This document shows positions 40,525 through 42,059 of a stretch of 42,059 nt of DNA, in pieces. The translations under genes were made by a program, and so were the position numbers. This DNA is from Actinomycetota bacterium. GTDB lineage: Bacteria > Actinomycetota > Actinomycetes > Nanopelagicales > Nanopelagicaceae. Under the pieces are notes generated by a model. The model was not told the DNA's origin and made no database searches. It saw only the letters and a program-made list of their open reading frames with translations. Position 1 is the stretch's first letter. Every line of letters starts with the position of its first letter. The stretch spans positions 1-42,059 of the forward strand of contig CANLEG010000005.1 of NCBI GenBank assembly GCA_947489605.1. The letters run 5' to 3'.

Positions 40525-41418
40525 ATGAGTGACTTTTTAGTTTATTGGGGATACAACATCGCGTGGAAAATCATTCGATGGATACCCGAAGGCAGCGTAT
40601 ATCCCTTGGCAGACAAATTTGCCGATTACCTGTATGCCCGCAATGGGAAAAGCGTTACTCGACTGCGAACAAATTTTCAAAGAGTGCGACCAGAATTAGA
40701 TGATGCACAGTTAGAATTTTTGGTTAACGCTGGTATGCGTTCACATCTTCGATATTGGTGTGACACTTTTAGGTTTCCAAGTTGGAGCAAAGAGCGATTA
40801 ATCGCAACAACGGTTTGTGATAGCGAGAATTTTTTACGCGACCCAATCGCTGCTGAACGAGGATGCATAGTCGCGCTCCCACATGCTGGAAATTGGGATC
40901 ATGCTGGAGCATATTTTTGTGCAACCGGAATCCCACTTACTACTGTGGCAGAGCACTTAAAACCTGAAAAATTGTTCCGCAAGTTTCTCGAGTATCGAAC
41001 AGCGATTGGAATGGAAGTTCTAGATTTAGACTCCAGAAGCATTGCAGTGCTATCGCAACGGCTTCGTGCTGGGAAACTTGTTGCACTTGTTGCAGATCGA
41101 GATTTATCAAAGAACGGCATCCCGGTGGAATTTTTCGGCAAAGGTGCACAAATGCCAGCCGGGCCAGCACTATTAGCAATTCAAACCGGTGCAGATTTGA
41201 TAACTGCATATGTGAAATATGAAGAGGTGGGAATTCGGATAATTTTTGAAGAGGCGATTAAGGTTCCGCAGAGTGGAACCGTTCCAGAAAAGACTGCGGC
41301 AATGACGCAAGTTATGGCAGATAGATTTGCCAAACAACTGCGAGTTCACACTGTTGATTGGCACATGTTGCAAAGAATTTGGCTGGGCGACAACAATGTT
41401 CAGGACAGAAATGCGTAG
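40525..41418 (+). CDS. patA: Phosphatidylinositol mannoside acyltransferase (PatA, HtrB/LpxL family)
   Basis: A 297-residue lysophospholipid acyltransferase-type protein that adds an acyl chain to the mannose of PIM at the inner face of the membrane. The catalytic HX4D motif is HAGNWDHAG; LVALVADRDLSKNGIPVEFFG and MPAGPALLAIQTGADL are further family blocks. The N-terminal YNIAWKIIRWIPEGSVYPLADKF is a membrane-associated segment. It starts three bases after the pgsA stop and overlaps pimA by eight bases. Confidence 0.92.
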   Translation: MSDFLVYWGYNIAWKIIRWIPEGSVYPLADKFADYLYARNGKSVTRLRTNFQRVRPELDDAQLEFLVNAGMRSHLRYWCDTFRFPSWSKERLIATTVCDSENFLRDPIAAERGCIVALPHAGNWDHAGAYFCATGIPLTTVAEHLKPEKLFRKFLEYRTAIGMEVLDLDSRSIAVLSQRLRAGKLVALVADRDLSKNGIPVEFFGKGAQMPAGPALLAIQTGADLITAYVKYEEVGIRIIFEEAIKVPQSGTVPEKTAAMTQVMADRFAKQLRVHTVDWHMLQRIWLGDNNVQDRNA

Positions 41419-42059
41419 CCTAAAAATAGGAATTGTCTGCCCTTACGGTTGGGATACACCGGGTGGAGTTCAAATTCATATAAAAGAATTAACAGAGTGG
41501 CTAATTGCTGCCGGACATCAAGTATCCGTGTTGGCCCCGGTTACAGATGAAGATAGAAATATTGAACCTTGGGTGGTTTCAGCTGGTCGTCCAATCTCGA
41601 TTCCATATAACGGAGCAGTTGCTAAAGTTATTTTTGGTCCACTAGCTTCTTCAAGAGTTAAGCAATGGATAGGCAATGGCGATTTCGATTTACTTCATTT
41701 GCATGAGCCAGCAATTCCTTCACTCTCACTTCTTGCGGGTTGGGCTGGAGACGGACCGATGGTGGCAACGTTTCATGCGGCAAATAATCCACAAAAAGTT
41801 GCGAATGCAATAGGAACAATGCTCGATCCATTAATTGAAAGAATCACAGCGAAGATTGCTGTGAGTGAGATTGCACGAGAAACACTGAAAGATCGTTTCA
41901 ATACCGAGGCAGTCGTTATCCCGAATGGAATTAACACAAGTAAATTTGAAGAGATCGGCGTGAGATCTGAATGGGCGTTGCCTAACACTCTTGGCTTCAT
42001 TGGACGATTTGATGAACCAAGAAAAGGTTTAGCGGTTCTGTTGGCGGCAATTCCAAAAA
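41411..42059 (+). CDS. pimA: Phosphatidylinositol alpha-mannosyltransferase PimA (3' end outside window)
   Basis: The first about 216 residues of a GT4 glycosyltransferase that puts the first mannose from GDP-mannose on phosphatidylinositol. The N-terminal Rossmann lobe shows IGIVCPYGWDTPGGVQIHI, HVLAP-like SVLAPVTDED, LLHLHEPAIPSLS, VATFHAA and AVSEIARETL. The hinge and nucleotide lobe begin with VIPNGINTSKF and GFIGRFDEPRKGL. The ATG at 41411 is inside the end of patA, indicating coupled translation. It completes the thrS-HIT-pgsA-patA-pimA order of Actinobacteria. Confidence 0.95.
   Translation, partial: MRSLKIGIVCPYGWDTPGGVQIHIKELTEWLIAAGHQVSVLAPVTDEDRNIEPWVVSAGRPISIPYNGAVAKVIFGPLASSRVKQWIGNGDFDLLHLHEPAIPSLSLLAGWAGDGPMVATFHAANNPQKVANAIGTMLDPLIERITAKIAVSEIARETLKDRFNTEAVVIPNGINTSKFEEIGVRSEWALPNTLGFIGRFDEPRKGLAVLLAAIPK

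Noticed and set aside
1-42059. Insertion sequences, prophage, CRISPR arrays, toxin-antitoxin or defence systems
   Set aside because: I found no transposase, integrase, repeat-spacer pattern or defence gene; gene content is conserved housekeeping and transport.

Overview
The window looks like a streamlined, AT-leaning actinobacterial chromosome. The supporting lineage markers are a cytochrome bcc-aa3 branch with diheme QcrC and a four-subunit oxidase including the actinobacterial CtaF, a DUF3043 protein, an AdoK-type kinase next to nadA/erpA/ctaC, and the thrS-HIT-pgsA-patA-pimA run that makes phosphatidylinositol mannosides. Low GC, tiny intergenic gaps and genes overlapping at both ends suggest a small-genome freshwater or marine actinobacterium (Nanopelagicales/acI-like). 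That placement is an inference.

Layout. 1-900: 5' part of a BtuF-like vitamin B12 binding protein on the minus strand behind a cobalamin riboswitch, divergent from an aldo/keto reductase. 1.9-6.3 kb: NAD and sulfur/iron-sulfur genes (DUF3043, nadA, erpA, adoK-type kinase, TusA-like carrier, and a NifS-fold protein that has lost its catalytic residues). 6.4-14.2 kb: respiratory chain, with ctaC-ctaD-ctaF on plus converging on ctaE-qcrC-qcrA-qcrB-nhaA on minus. 14.4-16.6 kb: degenerate receiver-domain protein, DnaQ-like exonuclease, CynX/NimT-like MFS transporter. 16.7-27.6 kb: a nucleoside scavenging block (BMP-family ABC importer, cdd, deoA, add, then convergent tdk, purine nucleoside phosphorylase and a phospho-sugar mutase). 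27.7-30.6 kb: class III aminotransferase divergent from mmsA, probably beta-amino acid breakdown. 30.6-34.2 kb: two GNATs, a LysE exporter, a small secreted protein, TetR, SDR. 34.3-35.0 kb: tRNA-Val, a mannose-6-P isomerase-type cupin, tRNA-Cys and tRNA-Gly. 35.1-42.06 kb: pabB-pabC fusion, thrS, HIT protein, an EF-G-like pseudo-GTPase, pgsA, patA and the start of pimA.

The genes fit a heterotroph living on scavenged nucleosides and amino-acid-like substrates. The importer brings in nucleosides, deaminases and phosphorylases split them, bases and sugar phosphates feed salvage and carbon metabolism, and mmsA products enter acyl-CoA pools that feed the aerobic chain.

Two properties run through the whole window. 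First, at least fourteen genes have a TAnnnT-like -10 hexamer ending exactly six bases before the start codon, so they are probably transcribed as leaderless mRNAs. Second, all eight convergent gene pairs abut or overlap. The most novel items are the catalytically gutted cysteine desulfurase homologue paired with TusA, the EF-G-like protein without a P-loop, the NhaA lacking its first helix, and the compact B12 riboswitch expression platform. No mobile element, CRISPR array or rRNA was seen.
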